NCBI GenBank assembly: GCA_964505785.1
Contig: CAZDJZ010000010.1
Span: forward strand, 1-64,000
Reading direction: 5' to 3'
Length of the DNA: 64,000 nucleotides
From: CAYRTV01 sp964505785
Lineage (GTDB): Bacteria > Acidobacteriota > Aminicenantia > Aminicenantales > Aminicenantaceae
In this document: positions 54,183 through 63,995 of the stretch, one piece after another
How positions within the stretch are numbered: the first letter of the stretch is position 1
Layout: each line of letters starts with the position of its first letter
Notes under the pieces: model-generated
Seen by the model: only the letters and a program-made list of their open reading frames with translations
Databases searched by the model: none
What the model was told of the DNA's origin: nothing
Made by a program: the position numbers and the translations under genes

Positions 54183-55760
54183 ATGAGCATATCTAGATCA
54201 AAGACCGGAATGACAGCTCTCAGCCTGTTTTGCATCGCTTTTATTCTCTTTTGGGTCTTTTTGCCCAGCCGGAACTACCATGCCGACGGATTGGATGAAC
54301 TGAAGCGTATCGAGAACGGAAACATCATTCTTACTCCAAAACATTTTGGAGCTGAACCTATTCTACGCACCTTGTATGAAATATTGAACAAGCTGGGATA
54401 TGAAGGGAGGGCTATTCGGCCAGTTCAGATCTGGAACGGATTTTGGATCACGGTTTTTCTTTTCTTTACCGGACTTTTAATTCTACACTCCGGCCACTCC
54501 CGGCCGGCTGCTCTGGTTTTTTTACTCCTTTTCAGCGGTTGGTACGCGGTTATGCATTTGGCCTTGGACCCATACTTATTTTATCTTCCCCCTTCCCTCG
54601 CCTTTTTAGCCCTAACCTTTTCACTCTCACGAAGCCGGTCTCTTTCCGCCATTAAGTCCTGGTGGGGGATTCTGTTTCTTTTAATCTTAATGGCGGCGTT
54701 TAATCCCGTTTTACTCCTTACTACCCCTCTTCTTGCTTGGGAATGGCATCTTTTTCAGCATGGCGGCAAAAAAATCATAATCTCAGCCGAGATAAGGAAG
54801 GCAGCGGGGCTGGTCATCATTCCGGCGGCATTATTTGCAGCAGCGATGACGGTTTTCGGTCAATTTAATCTCAGCCGGGGGCCATACGGAAAATTTACAA
54901 GCTTAACTCCTGCATTAGCCTGGAAAGGGTTTTCCGGCACCTTCACCGCGATGGAACAGGGACAAAATATTTTCAACGTTTTTTCCGGAAACGGCGAGCC
55001 CGTTGTATGGGCGGCCGTCATTGTACACCTTTTAACTCCCCTCATCATTATAACCGCCGGAATATCCTTATTTTTCAGCCGCGGCCGGATCAATATCCGG
55101 CTTTTTATTCCCTGGACGGCTACGGCGGCAACCGCGTTTTTGTTTGCTGTCTGGTACGACCCGCCTCAGGTCCGGTTTTGGATATTCCCTCTCTGGCTGA
55201 CCACAATGATCTGGATCATCAACAATCGCCGGCCGATAAAAAGAAGTTCAAACCGAAATTCTGTGCAACGAGGTTTATACTTCGCCGTTATTGTGCTGAT
55301 ATGCATACAAGCTGTCCTTCTTTGGATCAGCAATGTAAGCTCTTATGCCTGGCCGGCAGCGCATAAGCCAAACCGCCGAATCATCTTTGTCGAACAATTA
55401 AGGAACACCTTTACCTCAACAGACACATTGCTTTTCCCGATCTATTACGATCCCTACATTGAGTATTTCGGTGAAGGCCTGCATTCCTGGAGCATGGTTT
55501 TCCTCTACCGAAAAACTCCGGAAGGCTTTGACACCTTCGATTTTTTAGACCGCTTTAATCAGAGAACCCAAGCAAGAGGGGGACATGTTTATATGCAGAT
55601 GCCGTCTCCCGGTCAGCCGTGGGTCAGTGAATTTATTAAGCAACGATTCGGTGTCGATTACTCCGATAAGGATTTCCAGCGACTGAAATTCGGTGAGACA
55701 AAGGAAGTCAGGGGACGTATTTTCCGGAAATTACTCTCCGTGACGGATGATAATAACTAA
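54183..55760 (+). CDS. Polytopic membrane protein, GT-C glycosyltransferase-like
   Basis: A 525-residue protein with about ten transmembrane helices and a soluble C-terminal part from about residue 400. The early loop NYHADGLDELKR resembles the acidic motif in the first loop of GT-C enzymes that use lipid-linked sugars, but overall similarity to a named family is not certain. It could mannosylate or glycosylate surface molecules. A short AAAGG lies upstream of the ATG. It sits between a sulfotransferase and a secreted Fn3 protein in the presumed polysaccharide locus. Confidence 0.65.
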   Translation: MSISRSKTGMTALSLFCIAFILFWVFLPSRNYHADGLDELKRIENGNIILTPKHFGAEPILRTLYEILNKLGYEGRAIRPVQIWNGFWITVFLFFTGLLILHSGHSRPAALVFLLLFSGWYAVMHLALDPYLFYLPPSLAFLALTFSLSRSRSLSAIKSWWGILFLLILMAAFNPVLLLTTPLLAWEWHLFQHGGKKIIISAEIRKAAGLVIIPAALFAAAMTVFGQFNLSRGPYGKFTSLTPALAWKGFSGTFTAMEQGQNIFNVFSGNGEPVVWAAVIVHLLTPLIIITAGISLFFSRGRINIRLFIPWTATAATAFLFAVWYDPPQVRFWIFPLWLTTMIWIINNRRPIKRSSNRNSVQRGLYFAVIVLICIQAVLLWISNVSSYAWPAAHKPNRRIIFVEQLRNTFTSTDTLLFPIYYDPYIEYFGEGLHSWSMVFLYRKTPEGFDTFDFLDRFNQRTQARGGHVYMQMPSPGQPWVSEFIKQRFGVDYSDKDFQRLKFGETKEVRGRIFRKLLSVTDDNN

Positions 55761-55891
55761 CCTGTATGAAAATCGCACTCTGAATTATTCATTTTCCACA
55801 TTGTGTATCATTTTCGCACTCAGCCTAAGCTGTATTGAACGTTGACATTTCTATCTGTCTGAAAAAAAACAATTTATAATTCTTCTCTTTC

Positions 55892-55907
55892 TGGCATGAA
55901 TTTTGGA
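55892..55907 (+). promoter_or_regulatory. Weak sigma-54-like site upstream of the Fn3 protein gene
   Basis: TGGCATGAATTTTGGA has the -24 TGGCA and correct spacing, but the -12 element is TTGG instead of TTGC. It lies 51 nt before the ATG of the large protein gene. Confidence 0.25.
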
Positions 55908-55957
55908 TACAAATACAATAGAATAATGCAATAAAATTTTCAGCAGGATAATTTAAT

Positions 55958-58900
55958 ATGCACAAACAACTAAAAAAAATGTGTCAATATTCATTCATGA
56001 TAATTACCGGAATATTAATGCTTGCACTGCCTCAGCTGTATGCGCAATGGTCAAGAAGCTTCGGGGCGATTCATGAGAACGGAACAGACATCCTTCAAAC
56101 CAGCGACGGCGGTTATATCGTGGCCGGATATACCGAATCCTTCGGGGCGGGCGGGAAGGATATCCTCGTCGTCAAACTGGATGACGCTGGAGATATCGTA
56201 TGGGAACATACCTATGGCTTCAGCACGAATGAATCAGCCCATTCTATAGCCCCGGCTGGAGACGGCGGTTATGTTGTTGCCGGCTACATCGACACATCCG
56301 GAGATAATGAAAAAGATATCTGGATTTTTAAAATCGATTCAACCGGCGGCATCGTGTGGCAAAAGACTTTTCCTTCTCTTTACGATGATGAAATCTATGA
56401 AATTCAACCTACATCAGACGGAGGTTTTATTGCCGCCGGCTATAAATCGGGAATGACCATATATCCGCCCAGCGTGCATACCGATCTTCTTGCCATAAAG
56501 CTGTCAAGCAGCGGAGGTATTGAATGGACCTATACCGGAGAGACCGCAGCCATGGAAGCCTTGTTTTCTATTAAAGAAATCTCCGGACAGGGATACATCG
56601 CTGTCGGCAAAGCCTATAATCCCACCGGCACGACGGAACCTGAGATTTTTGTTCTTAAACTGAGAGCGACCGGAAGCCGTCATTGGCAGAAAGGGTATGG
56701 GTTCGACGGTATAGATATCCCTTTATCGGTCAATATAACCAATAATAACCGGTTTATCATTGCCGGGTACCGGACTTCCAGCGGTCATGAGATCTCCGAC
56801 CGGCAGGTTTTTCTGTTGAATTTGAAATCAAACGGGACCTTTGATTGGGGAACCACAGGCGGAATGGCCGACTGTGATGAATTTCATCACGTGCAGCAAA
56901 CCCGGGACGGCGGTTTTATCGCAGCCGGACGTACACTGACAGTCAGCGGTGGCTATGATGCTCTTATCGCAAAATATGACGCGCAGGGAACAGAACAATG
57001 GGTGCGGACATTTGGAGACGTTTACGACGACAGCTGTTTGCATATACGTGAACTTGAGAGCACGAGCGGATTTATTGTTGTCGGTTCTCTCGGTGTAGAC
57101 GTCTCACGGCAGAATATGTGGGTCATGAAGCTCAACTCCCAGGGCGAGATCTCCGATGAATGCGATCTCCAATCCAGCAGTTCCTTAGCTTATGATTCCA
57201 CCGCCTTTGACGATTATCTGCCCTTTATTTTCACCGCCAGCGCTGAATTCACTCCTGCTGATACAACTGCCGCCGCCGGCCCCAGTGCTGTGACAATGGA
57301 CGAACAGTGCTTTAATGACAGCCCGGTTCCGGAGCCTTTTTCTCTATTATCGCCTGCAGATAACGCCGTTGAGCAGCCGCTCGAACTCACCCTGGATTGG
57401 GAAAACTCCTCCAATGCGGTTTCATATGAAGTCTATTTCGGCAACTCAAATCCCCCTCCTTACCTTCTTGAATTATCTCAAAGTCATTATGCGCCTTCGA
57501 CCCTGGATCCGGGGACGACTTATTATTGGCAGATTGTCGCCACGAATGGCTACGGGGATACCCCCAGTCAGATCTGGAGTTTCACCACCGGGACCGCGCC
57601 GCAGCCTTTTAACCTTCTCTCTCCCGCTGACGGATCCACCACGGAAACCACAACCGTAACATTAGACTGGGAAGACAGCGCGGACGCAACCGCTTATGAA
57701 GTTTACTTCGGGACATCTTCGCCTCCGCCTTATATCGCTGAAACCGCTTCCTCTCAGTACGATCCGGGCACTCTTAATGAAGCCGCCACTTATTACTGGA
57801 AGGTTAAAGCTGTCAATGACATCGGCGAAACCGAGAGCGCAGAATGGAGTTTCACTACTCCTGGAGAAGAACCAGGGCCTTTCAGCCTCTTGTCTCCGGC
57901 TGACGAAGCTGCGGATATCAGTCTGACACCGACCCTAACCTGGGAAAACTCCGGCCACGCTTCCTCTTATGATGTGTACTTCGGCACCTCCTCCTCTCCG
58001 CCGCTGCGGACCAATATCACTCAAACACAATACAGCCCGGGAAAACTTGCTGCCGACACAACTTATTACTGGCGGGTGGTCGCTAAAAACAATTTAGGCG
58101 AAGTATCCAGTGAAACCCGGAGTTTCCAAACCGGCGCCGCACCTGCCACTCCGGCATTGTTGGCCCCGGAAAACAACGCCACTACCGGCAGCAAAAGTGT
58201 CACTTTGGACTGGAGTGATATCGAAACCGCTGACTCGTACAAAGTTTACCTGGGGACATCTTCCCCTCCACCGTATGCCACAACTGTTACAAACAGTCAG
58301 CACAGCATTACTTTATCGGAAGACACTCAATATTTCTGGAAAATTGAAGCGGTTAATGAATTCGGCAGCAGCTCTTCAAGTATATGGAGCTTTGAAACTC
58401 CGGGAACGCCCCCTTCATCTTTCAGCCTTCTTCAGCCCCCCAACAGCGCCACTGAGCAGCCGATTAATCTTCTTTTAACCTGGGAAGAATCAGATAATGC
58501 GGTTTCTTATGATGTTTACTTCGGTATGGATTCCAATCCGCCGCTGCGGACCAACACATCCAGCCGGCAGTATAACCCCGGCACCCTTAATCCCGGAACT
58601 AATTATTATTGGAAAGTTGTGGCTAAAAACAGCTATGGCGAAGCCGCATCCGATGTTTGGAGTTTCCAAACTGAAGGATTGATACCTGAATCATTCAGCC
58701 TGACTTCGCCCAGTAACGGTGCAACAGAACAATCCATCGCTGTTACATTAAAATGGACCTCATCGCCCTACGCGACCTCATATGATGTCTACTTCGGCCA
58801 GTCGTCCAATCCTGGTTATGTTGCGACTGTAACGGATACACATTTTGATCCGGGAACTCTTGAATATATGAGCCTTTACTACTGGAAAATCGTGGCCAAA

Positions 58901-60439
58901 AACGATATCGGATCGATTGAAAGCCAGACCTGGAGATTTTCAACACAGGGGACTCCCGAATACAATGAGCCTTCATCTTACCAAATCCTCCCGGAGGTCA
59001 TATGGGCGGACGCATCAAAAGGCGGCACATGGATGACTGAAGTCCAAATTACTGATGTAACGGGCGGATCTGAGGTGCAAGTTTACTTCAATTATTTGGG
59101 AGGTCCGCGTCAGGGACCTATCACCATATGGTCAAGTTCCGGTGCTTATACCAGTGTTAAATTTGAAAATATTCTATCCCGCCTGAAAATTATTGATCCA
59201 ACCGGGTTTGACTATTTTGGGAAAATCGGGGCTATGGAATTTATCACTCAGGATTCGGCGCATAAGATTCAGGTTTCCGCGCGCACAAAGAATAATGATT
59301 ATTCAAAAACCTTTCCAGGATTAAATTATATGGACGCCAATCTCGCAGACCCTTATCAGCCGATGCTTATTCAAGATTTGGTCAGCAATGAAATTTACCG
59401 GTCAACCATCGGGTGTTTTAATGTCACGGATCAGCCGGTGGATGTCCAATTCCAAATAATCGATAACACCGGCACCCCCGTGGGTTCTGTTTTTTCCAAA
59501 TCCATTGCAGGATTTGAATATGTAACCTTTCTCCCATTTTCCGAAGCGGGCACCCCTTATCCGGATTATTCCTTTGATAATACACATCTCCAAATATCTC
59601 CCGTATCCGGAAATGGCAGAATTTTTTGTTTCGGAGCGACAGCCAACAACTACACCAATGATCCGGCCGCTCATATAGCAACCCAGCTTTATTCCGGATA
59701 TGAAAATTCACCTTCATCCTCTCAGATAATTCCGGAAGCAGTTTGGGCATCTGCGGTTGGTGACGGCACATGGAATACCGATATTCAGATCACGGATCTA
59801 ACCGGAGGATCGGAAGTGCAAGTTTCTTTCCATTCATCCAGCGGAGAAAGCCGTGGGCCTTTTAATCTCTGGAGCAGCACAAACGTTAACGCCAGTGCCA
59901 AATTTCACAATATTCTGGAAGTTATAGACGCCTTGGATCCGGGTGATTTCGACTATTATGGTCAAGCTGGAAGTCTTGTTTTTACGACGCAGGATCAATC
60001 TCATTTTATTCAAGTATCAGCCCGGACTGCCAATGGAAATTATTCCAAAACACTTCCGGGATTGAATTACAATGAAAGTTCCAACTTTGCGAGTCCAACC
60101 CAAAGCTTGATGGTCCATAACCTGGTCAATAATGCCGTTTACCGGACGGCCTTGGGATGTTTCAACCCTGAATCCGGTGATGTCACTGTCCGCTTCCGTC
60201 TGCTCAATAATCAAAATTCAGTTATTGGGTCCCCGTTTAACCGGACTATATCCAATAATGAATTCGTTTCCTTGAATCCATTCACGGAAGCCGGTGTTCC
60301 CTATCCGGAATACTCAAATGACAATGTCATCATTGAAATAAGCGTAACGTCCGGCACTGGAAAGGCGATTGTATTTGGAGCGACAGCCAACAATAACACC
60401 AATGACCCGGCCGCTCATATTCCAGTTCAATTTAACTAG
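55958..60439 (+). CDS. Large secreted protein: delta-60-like N domain, six Fn3-like repeats, tandem C-terminal modules
   Basis: A 1493-residue exported protein with a signal peptide (MIITGILMLALPQLYAQ). Residues about 30-400 have repeats like TSDGGYIVAGY...GDIVWEHTYG, resembling delta-60/beta-propeller repeats. Residues about 455-1000 hold six repeats of about 90 residues (core SYDVYFGTSS, TTYYWKVVAKN, WSFTT), fibronectin type III-like. Residues about 1001-1249 and 1250-1493 are two related copies of a module not seen elsewhere in the window; both contain a GATANN-TNDPAAHI ending. AGGA lies before the ATG. It is probably a surface adhesin or glycan-binding protein. The TAG stop abuts a CCTGAAT repeat edge. 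Confidence 0.88.
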   Translation: MHKQLKKMCQYSFMIITGILMLALPQLYAQWSRSFGAIHENGTDILQTSDGGYIVAGYTESFGAGGKDILVVKLDDAGDIVWEHTYGFSTNESAHSIAPAGDGGYVVAGYIDTSGDNEKDIWIFKIDSTGGIVWQKTFPSLYDDEIYEIQPTSDGGFIAAGYKSGMTIYPPSVHTDLLAIKLSSSGGIEWTYTGETAAMEALFSIKEISGQGYIAVGKAYNPTGTTEPEIFVLKLRATGSRHWQKGYGFDGIDIPLSVNITNNNRFIIAGYRTSSGHEISDRQVFLLNLKSNGTFDWGTTGGMADCDEFHHVQQTRDGGFIAAGRTLTVSGGYDALIAKYDAQGTEQWVRTFGDVYDDSCLHIRELESTSGFIVVGSLGVDVSRQNMWVMKLNSQGEISDECDLQSSSSLAYDSTAFDDYLPFIFTASAEFTPADTTAAAGPSAVTMDEQCFNDSPVPEPFSLLSPADNAVEQPLELTLDWENSSNAVSYEVYFGNSNPPPYLLELSQSHYAPSTLDPGTTYYWQIVATNGYGDTPSQIWSFTTGTAPQPFNLLSPADGSTTETTTVTLDWEDSADATAYEVYFGTSSPPPYIAETASSQYDPGTLNEAATYYWKVKAVNDIGETESAEWSFTTPGEEPGPFSLLSPADEAADISLTPTLTWENSGHASSYDVYFGTSSSPPLRTNITQTQYSPGKLAADTTYYWRVVAKNNLGEVSSETRSFQTGAAPATPALLAPENNATTGSKSVTLDWSDIETADSYKVYLGTSSPPPYATTVTNSQHSITLSEDTQYFWKIEAVNEFGSSSSSIWSFETPGTPPSSFSLLQPPNSATEQPINLLLTWEESDNAVSYDVYFGMDSNPPLRTNTSSRQYNPGTLNPGTNYYWKVVAKNSYGEAASDVWSFQTEGLIPESFSLTSPSNGATEQSIAVTLKWTSSPYATSYDVYFGQSSNPGYVATVTDTHFDPGTLEYMSLYYWKIVAKNDIGSIESQTWRFSTQGTPEYNEPSSYQILPEVIWADASKGGTWMTEVQITDVTGGSEVQVYFNYLGGPRQGPITIWSSSGAYTSVKFENILSRLKIIDPTGFDYFGKIGAMEFITQDSAHKIQVSARTKNNDYSKTFPGLNYMDANLADPYQPMLIQDLVSNEIYRSTIGCFNVTDQPVDVQFQIIDNTGTPVGSVFSKSIAGFEYVTFLPFSEAGTPYPDYSFDNTHLQISPVSGNGRIFCFGATANNYTNDPAAHIATQLYSGYENSPSSSQIIPEAVWASAVGDGTWNTDIQITDLTGGSEVQVSFHSSSGESRGPFNLWSSTNVNASAKFHNILEVIDALDPGDFDYYGQAGSLVFTTQDQSHFIQVSARTANGNYSKTLPGLNYNESSNFASPTQSLMVHNLVNNAVYRTALGCFNPESGDVTVRFRLLNNQNSVIGSPFNRTISNNEFVSLNPFTEAGVPYPEYSNDNVIIEISVTSGTGKAIVFGATANNNTNDPAAHIPVQFN

Positions 60440-60448
60440 CCTGAATGA

Positions 60449-60647
60449 TTAACCTGGATTATTCATGGATCGAGACCGCCGCAGATGGGGTGAGAGCCGG
60501 TCTGCCTAAAAGGTAAACAATTGCGATCAAAATAGAAATTTAAAATAGAAAAACTTTACTGCAGATCTTTCTCTAAAAAACATGTTGGCTGCTGATAAAA
60601 AAAGATTGCAAAAACATCGCAATTTTTTTATGAATAACGCAGGTTAA
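60449..60647. repeat. Family A MITE-like element, 199 bp
   Basis: Inverted 18-bp ends with two mismatches: TTAACCTGGATTATTCAT (60449-60466) and ATGAATAACGCAGGTTAA (60630-60647). The left module has GACCGCCGCAGATGGGGTGA, and the right module has AAAAACATCGCAATTTTTT as in the copy at 50.9 kb. The gap to 60752 holds nothing else recognised. Confidence 0.75.
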
Positions 60648-60751
60648 TTCATTGCACAAAATAAAATATAATCATATCATTTTACAGAGAGTCTTAACTG
60701 GGTTGAAAATAAGGCCGGACACCGGACGGTTCAAAGCATAAGGCGAGAAAT

Positions 60752-63199
60752 ATGAATAGAAGACTTTGGCTTGTGCCTCTGCTGTTTTTGCTTACGGCAG
60801 GGTATTTGTTCATTTACATACGATATACGCCCCAGGTTTTTTCTTTTCAGATTGTTTTAGCACCGGTTATACTCATCACAGCGGTTTGGACATTCATTTC
60901 CCTTTATCAAGGGACAATGGCTATAATCTTCTTCATTCCGTTACTGAACAGCTTACCCTATTTTTTCAATTTTCAGGGATTTAATCCCTTATTATTTCTT
61001 TTTTACGGGTATCTCATAGGCGTAACCGCCAACCGGATCCGCACGAAAAATCAAATTCAACATGAAAACCCTTTGCGGATTCCGACATATATAGTCATTA
61101 CTCTGGTTTCCATTTCTGGTCTGTTCACTTTATGGCGATACATAAATTTTTTCCCTGTTTATGAAACCAGCGTTTTCGATCTGGTGGTAAATGTCTTTCA
61201 CGTCAGCAGCGGAGAGGCGGTTCGAAGGGTATTGCTGGATTACTTAAATTATTTGGGAGGACTCATCTGGTTTTTGATATTGGTGCGGATCATCCGGAAG
61301 AAAACAAATCAAATTCAGGTCATAAAGATTTTAGCTTTTTCGTCGGGAATCGCTGTTGTGTTTGGATTCATCCAAGCCCTGAAATATCCGTCCCTCGGCA
61401 ATACCTCCATGTTCACTTCTTTGGAACGGATAAATTCCTTTTTTACAGATCCAAACGCTTTCGGTGTTTTCCTGGCATTGGTGATTCCTGTTTTTACCGC
61501 TTCCGCTTTTATTTTACATAAACGCTGGCTTTTTGTCCTGATGCCTCCTTTAGTTGGAGGAATCCTTCTGCAGCCCTATATTGGCTCCCGCAGCAGTCTT
61601 GCCGGATTGATTTTGTCTTTCCTGATATTTATTTTCATCTGGTACTGGAACAAATCCAGATTCCAAAAATCTTCAGCCGGCCTGAAAAAATTTTTCGTCT
61701 ATTCCCTGATTTTCATCCTGCTGGCCGGCGGTATTACCGCTTTTTTCACAATTTATCATCAAAGCACTTTATATCAACGCATATCCCAAAACCTTAAGGA
61801 CTTGACTCAGCCGAAAGGATTGGAAACGATTTCAAAAGGCAGATGGCGCTTGTGGAGAGGCGCAGCGGCCATGATAGAAAAACATCCCTTCCACGGGATA
61901 GGATTGGGTGCTTTTACCGCGGAAATTCCAAATTATTATTACACCAAGAGGATTGCTCCAGTGATGCCCTTTTCCTATTATAATGTCAAAAAACCGGAGA
62001 TGTATTGGGTTGACTCCACCGGTAATTTCTATCTGCAAATCGCCGCAGAATGCGGGATTTTCGGCCTTCTGCTTTTTTTATGGATATTTTTTCTTATATT
62101 AAAAATAATTTTTCACCGCTTTTTTCGCCACCCCATCTCTTCTAAGCAGGATATTTTCTCTTTAGGTGTTTCGACCGGTATCCTGGTGATGATGTTGGTT
62201 TTCTTGGTAGGCACGCATACTCTCAATTTTGAAATTCAGCTCGTGTTTTGGCTGCTGGCTGCTCTTCTCATCATCAATACCAGGAATTCCAAAGCAGTCA
62301 AGAAAACATCCCGGAAAACCCTGTGTGCCGTCGCTATTTCACTCTGTATCTACAGTGGAGTATTCGCCTATAATTCCTTTCACCAACTTTCACTGGATAC
62401 AAAAACCTGGAACTTAGACCTGGAACAATCTTTTGGCTTCTATCAGCTGGAAAACGTGGAAGGCCGAAGTTTCCGCTGGACAAAAGGAAAAGCCGGGATG
62501 ACCCTCTTTGTCCGCGGGGATGAAATGCGGATTCCCCTTCTCGCCTCACATCCGGATATTAAGAAACATGATGTGACAGTTGATATTTATGCTGTTCGCG
62601 GAGTTTTCCAATCCAAACATCTGCTGAAAAAAGTGACTTTATCGGATAATAAATGGCACAATACGCAAATCCCCGTTCGCGATTTTTCCCGGGAGACAAT
62701 TTTGATCCTATTTGAAACCAGCCGCACTTGGTCTCCCCGGAAATCCCTCGGGATTCCGGACCCCCGGACATTAGGCATCGGAGTGGGTGATATTCATTTT
62801 TCTGAAGTTTCCCACCCATGGCAATTTTCCCCTGAAGTTGGAGCATTAATTTATTCAGCCCCTCCAACAGCGTGGAAAGGCTTAGGGCGCTTCCTGCCAT
62901 ATCAAGGCAAGAGCTGGTTATATCTGGATTTGCCTCAAGGTAAGCATACCATCCACCTAGAATTGTCGGGAAGCCCGGCCGGGGGAAGATGGCCTTATAT
63001 GCTGATGACTATCGATAACAGCATCCTTCGCGGAAAATGGGTGACAAATCAAGATATCCGGTTTTTTCCATTTCCGGTTAATCTGAAACCTGGAGAACAC
63101 CTGATCGAAGTCGAATTTATAAACGATGCGTATATCAAGGAAACTAAAGAAGACCGAAACCTTTGGATCGGGTCAACTTTTATTTACCAAAAAAATTAA
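60752..63199 (+). CDS. O-antigen ligase/polymerase-like membrane protein
   Basis: An 815-residue protein. The first 540 residues have about 11-12 transmembrane helices. HGIGLGAFTAEIPNYYY and DSTGNFYLQIAAECGIFGLL match the O-antigen ligase/Wzy_C family, which joins or polymerises glycan units at the outer face of the inner membrane. The last 270 residues form a soluble periplasmic part with no clear relatives. A weak AAGGCGAG precedes the ATG. It starts 1 nt before the WecG-like gene, so the two are probably coexpressed. Confidence 0.86.
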   Translation: MNRRLWLVPLLFLLTAGYLFIYIRYTPQVFSFQIVLAPVILITAVWTFISLYQGTMAIIFFIPLLNSLPYFFNFQGFNPLLFLFYGYLIGVTANRIRTKNQIQHENPLRIPTYIVITLVSISGLFTLWRYINFFPVYETSVFDLVVNVFHVSSGEAVRRVLLDYLNYLGGLIWFLILVRIIRKKTNQIQVIKILAFSSGIAVVFGFIQALKYPSLGNTSMFTSLERINSFFTDPNAFGVFLALVIPVFTASAFILHKRWLFVLMPPLVGGILLQPYIGSRSSLAGLILSFLIFIFIWYWNKSRFQKSSAGLKKFFVYSLIFILLAGGITAFFTIYHQSTLYQRISQNLKDLTQPKGLETISKGRWRLWRGAAAMIEKHPFHGIGLGAFTAEIPNYYYTKRIAPVMPFSYYNVKKPEMYWVDSTGNFYLQIAAECGIFGLLLFLWIFFLILKIIFHRFFRHPISSKQDIFSLGVSTGILVMMLVFLVGTHTLNFEIQLVFWLLAALLIINTRNSKAVKKTSRKTLCAVAISLCIYSGVFAYNSFHQLSLDTKTWNLDLEQSFGFYQLENVEGRSFRWTKGKAGMTLFVRGDEMRIPLLASHPDIKKHDVTVDIYAVRGVFQSKHLLKKVTLSDNKWHNTQIPVRDFSRETILILFETSRTWSPRKSLGIPDPRTLGIGVGDIHFSEVSHPWQFSPEVGALIYSAPPTAWKGLGRFLPYQGKSWLYLDLPQGKHTIHLELSGSPAGGRWPYMLMTIDNSILRGKWVTNQDIRFFPFPVNLKPGEHLIEVEFINDAYIKETKEDRNLWIGSTFIYQKN

Positions 63200-63200
63200 G

Positions 63201-63995
63201 ATGCCGGAAAATAAATTGATCACATTCAAATCCATTCGTTTTGGCGGGATCGAGATTGACAATCTGTCTTTATCCGAAGCCCGCCAAATAATAAATAAAA
63301 TGATTCAATCAAACCGTTCCGGCTATGTGGTCACTCCCAACGCCCATCATATTTATACACTAAGAAAGGATAAGCATCTCAAGAAAGCCTACAAAGATGC
63401 ATTGCTCACTCTCCCGGACGGCATGTCCATTATATTGGCTTTGCGTCTATTGGGGTATAAAAGCAAGGAACGGTGTGCCGGAGCCGACCTGTTTCAAGAT
63501 GTTATCTCAAGTGCCGTCCGTCATCGCAAGAAAATATTTATTCTGGGAGGAATAAACAATTCCGAAAAAAAAGCGGAAAAATTATTAAATATTCAATATC
63601 CATATATCCAACTGCATACTTACAGCCCGCCCTTCGGTTTTGAAAACAATAAAAGGAAAAGCCGGGACATCATCCGGATGATTAACGAATTTCAAACCAA
63701 CATCTTGATTTTATGCGTGGGCTGTCCAAAAAGCGAAAAATGGATTCACGAAAACCAGGGGCGAATAAAACCGTGCCTGGCCTTCGCATTCGGGGATTCA
63801 CTGAATTTTTTTGTCGGGAATAAAAAAAGAGCCCCCGTTATCATCCAGAAATCCGGATTTGAATGGCTTTTCCGATGGCTGCAAGAGCCCCGCAGGCTTT
63901 GGAAAAGATATTTGATTGGAAATTTATACTTCATTACACTGGTTTTTTCAGAACTCATAAAAAAAGCTTTTTTCCAAAGGAAAACAAACAGATAA
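63201..63995 (+). CDS. WecG/TagA/CpsF family glycosyltransferase (GT26)
   Basis: A 264-residue protein. TPNAHHIYTL, LLTLPDGMSIILALRL, GADLFQDVIS and CVGCPKSEKWIHEN are characteristic of the GT26 family, which adds a sugar such as ManNAcA or glucose to a polyprenyl-linked acceptor in envelope glycan synthesis. The ATG at 63201 comes one nt after the stop of the ligase-like gene; an in-frame start at 63126 would overlap that gene. The coding region is complete, with stop near the window end. The locus probably continues beyond the edge. Confidence 0.92.
   Translation: MPENKLITFKSIRFGGIEIDNLSLSEARQIINKMIQSNRSGYVVTPNAHHIYTLRKDKHLKKAYKDALLTLPDGMSIILALRLLGYKSKERCAGADLFQDVISSAVRHRKKIFILGGINNSEKKAEKLLNIQYPYIQLHTYSPPFGFENNKRKSRDIIRMINEFQTNILILCVGCPKSEKWIHENQGRIKPCLAFAFGDSLNFFVGNKKRAPVIIQKSGFEWLFRWLQEPRRLWKRYLIGNLYFITLVFSELIKKAFFQRKTNR

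Noticed and set aside
55844..55875. TTGACA followed by TATAAT-like sequence as a sigma-70 promoter
   Set aside because: The spacing is about 28 nt, too long for a normal promoter.
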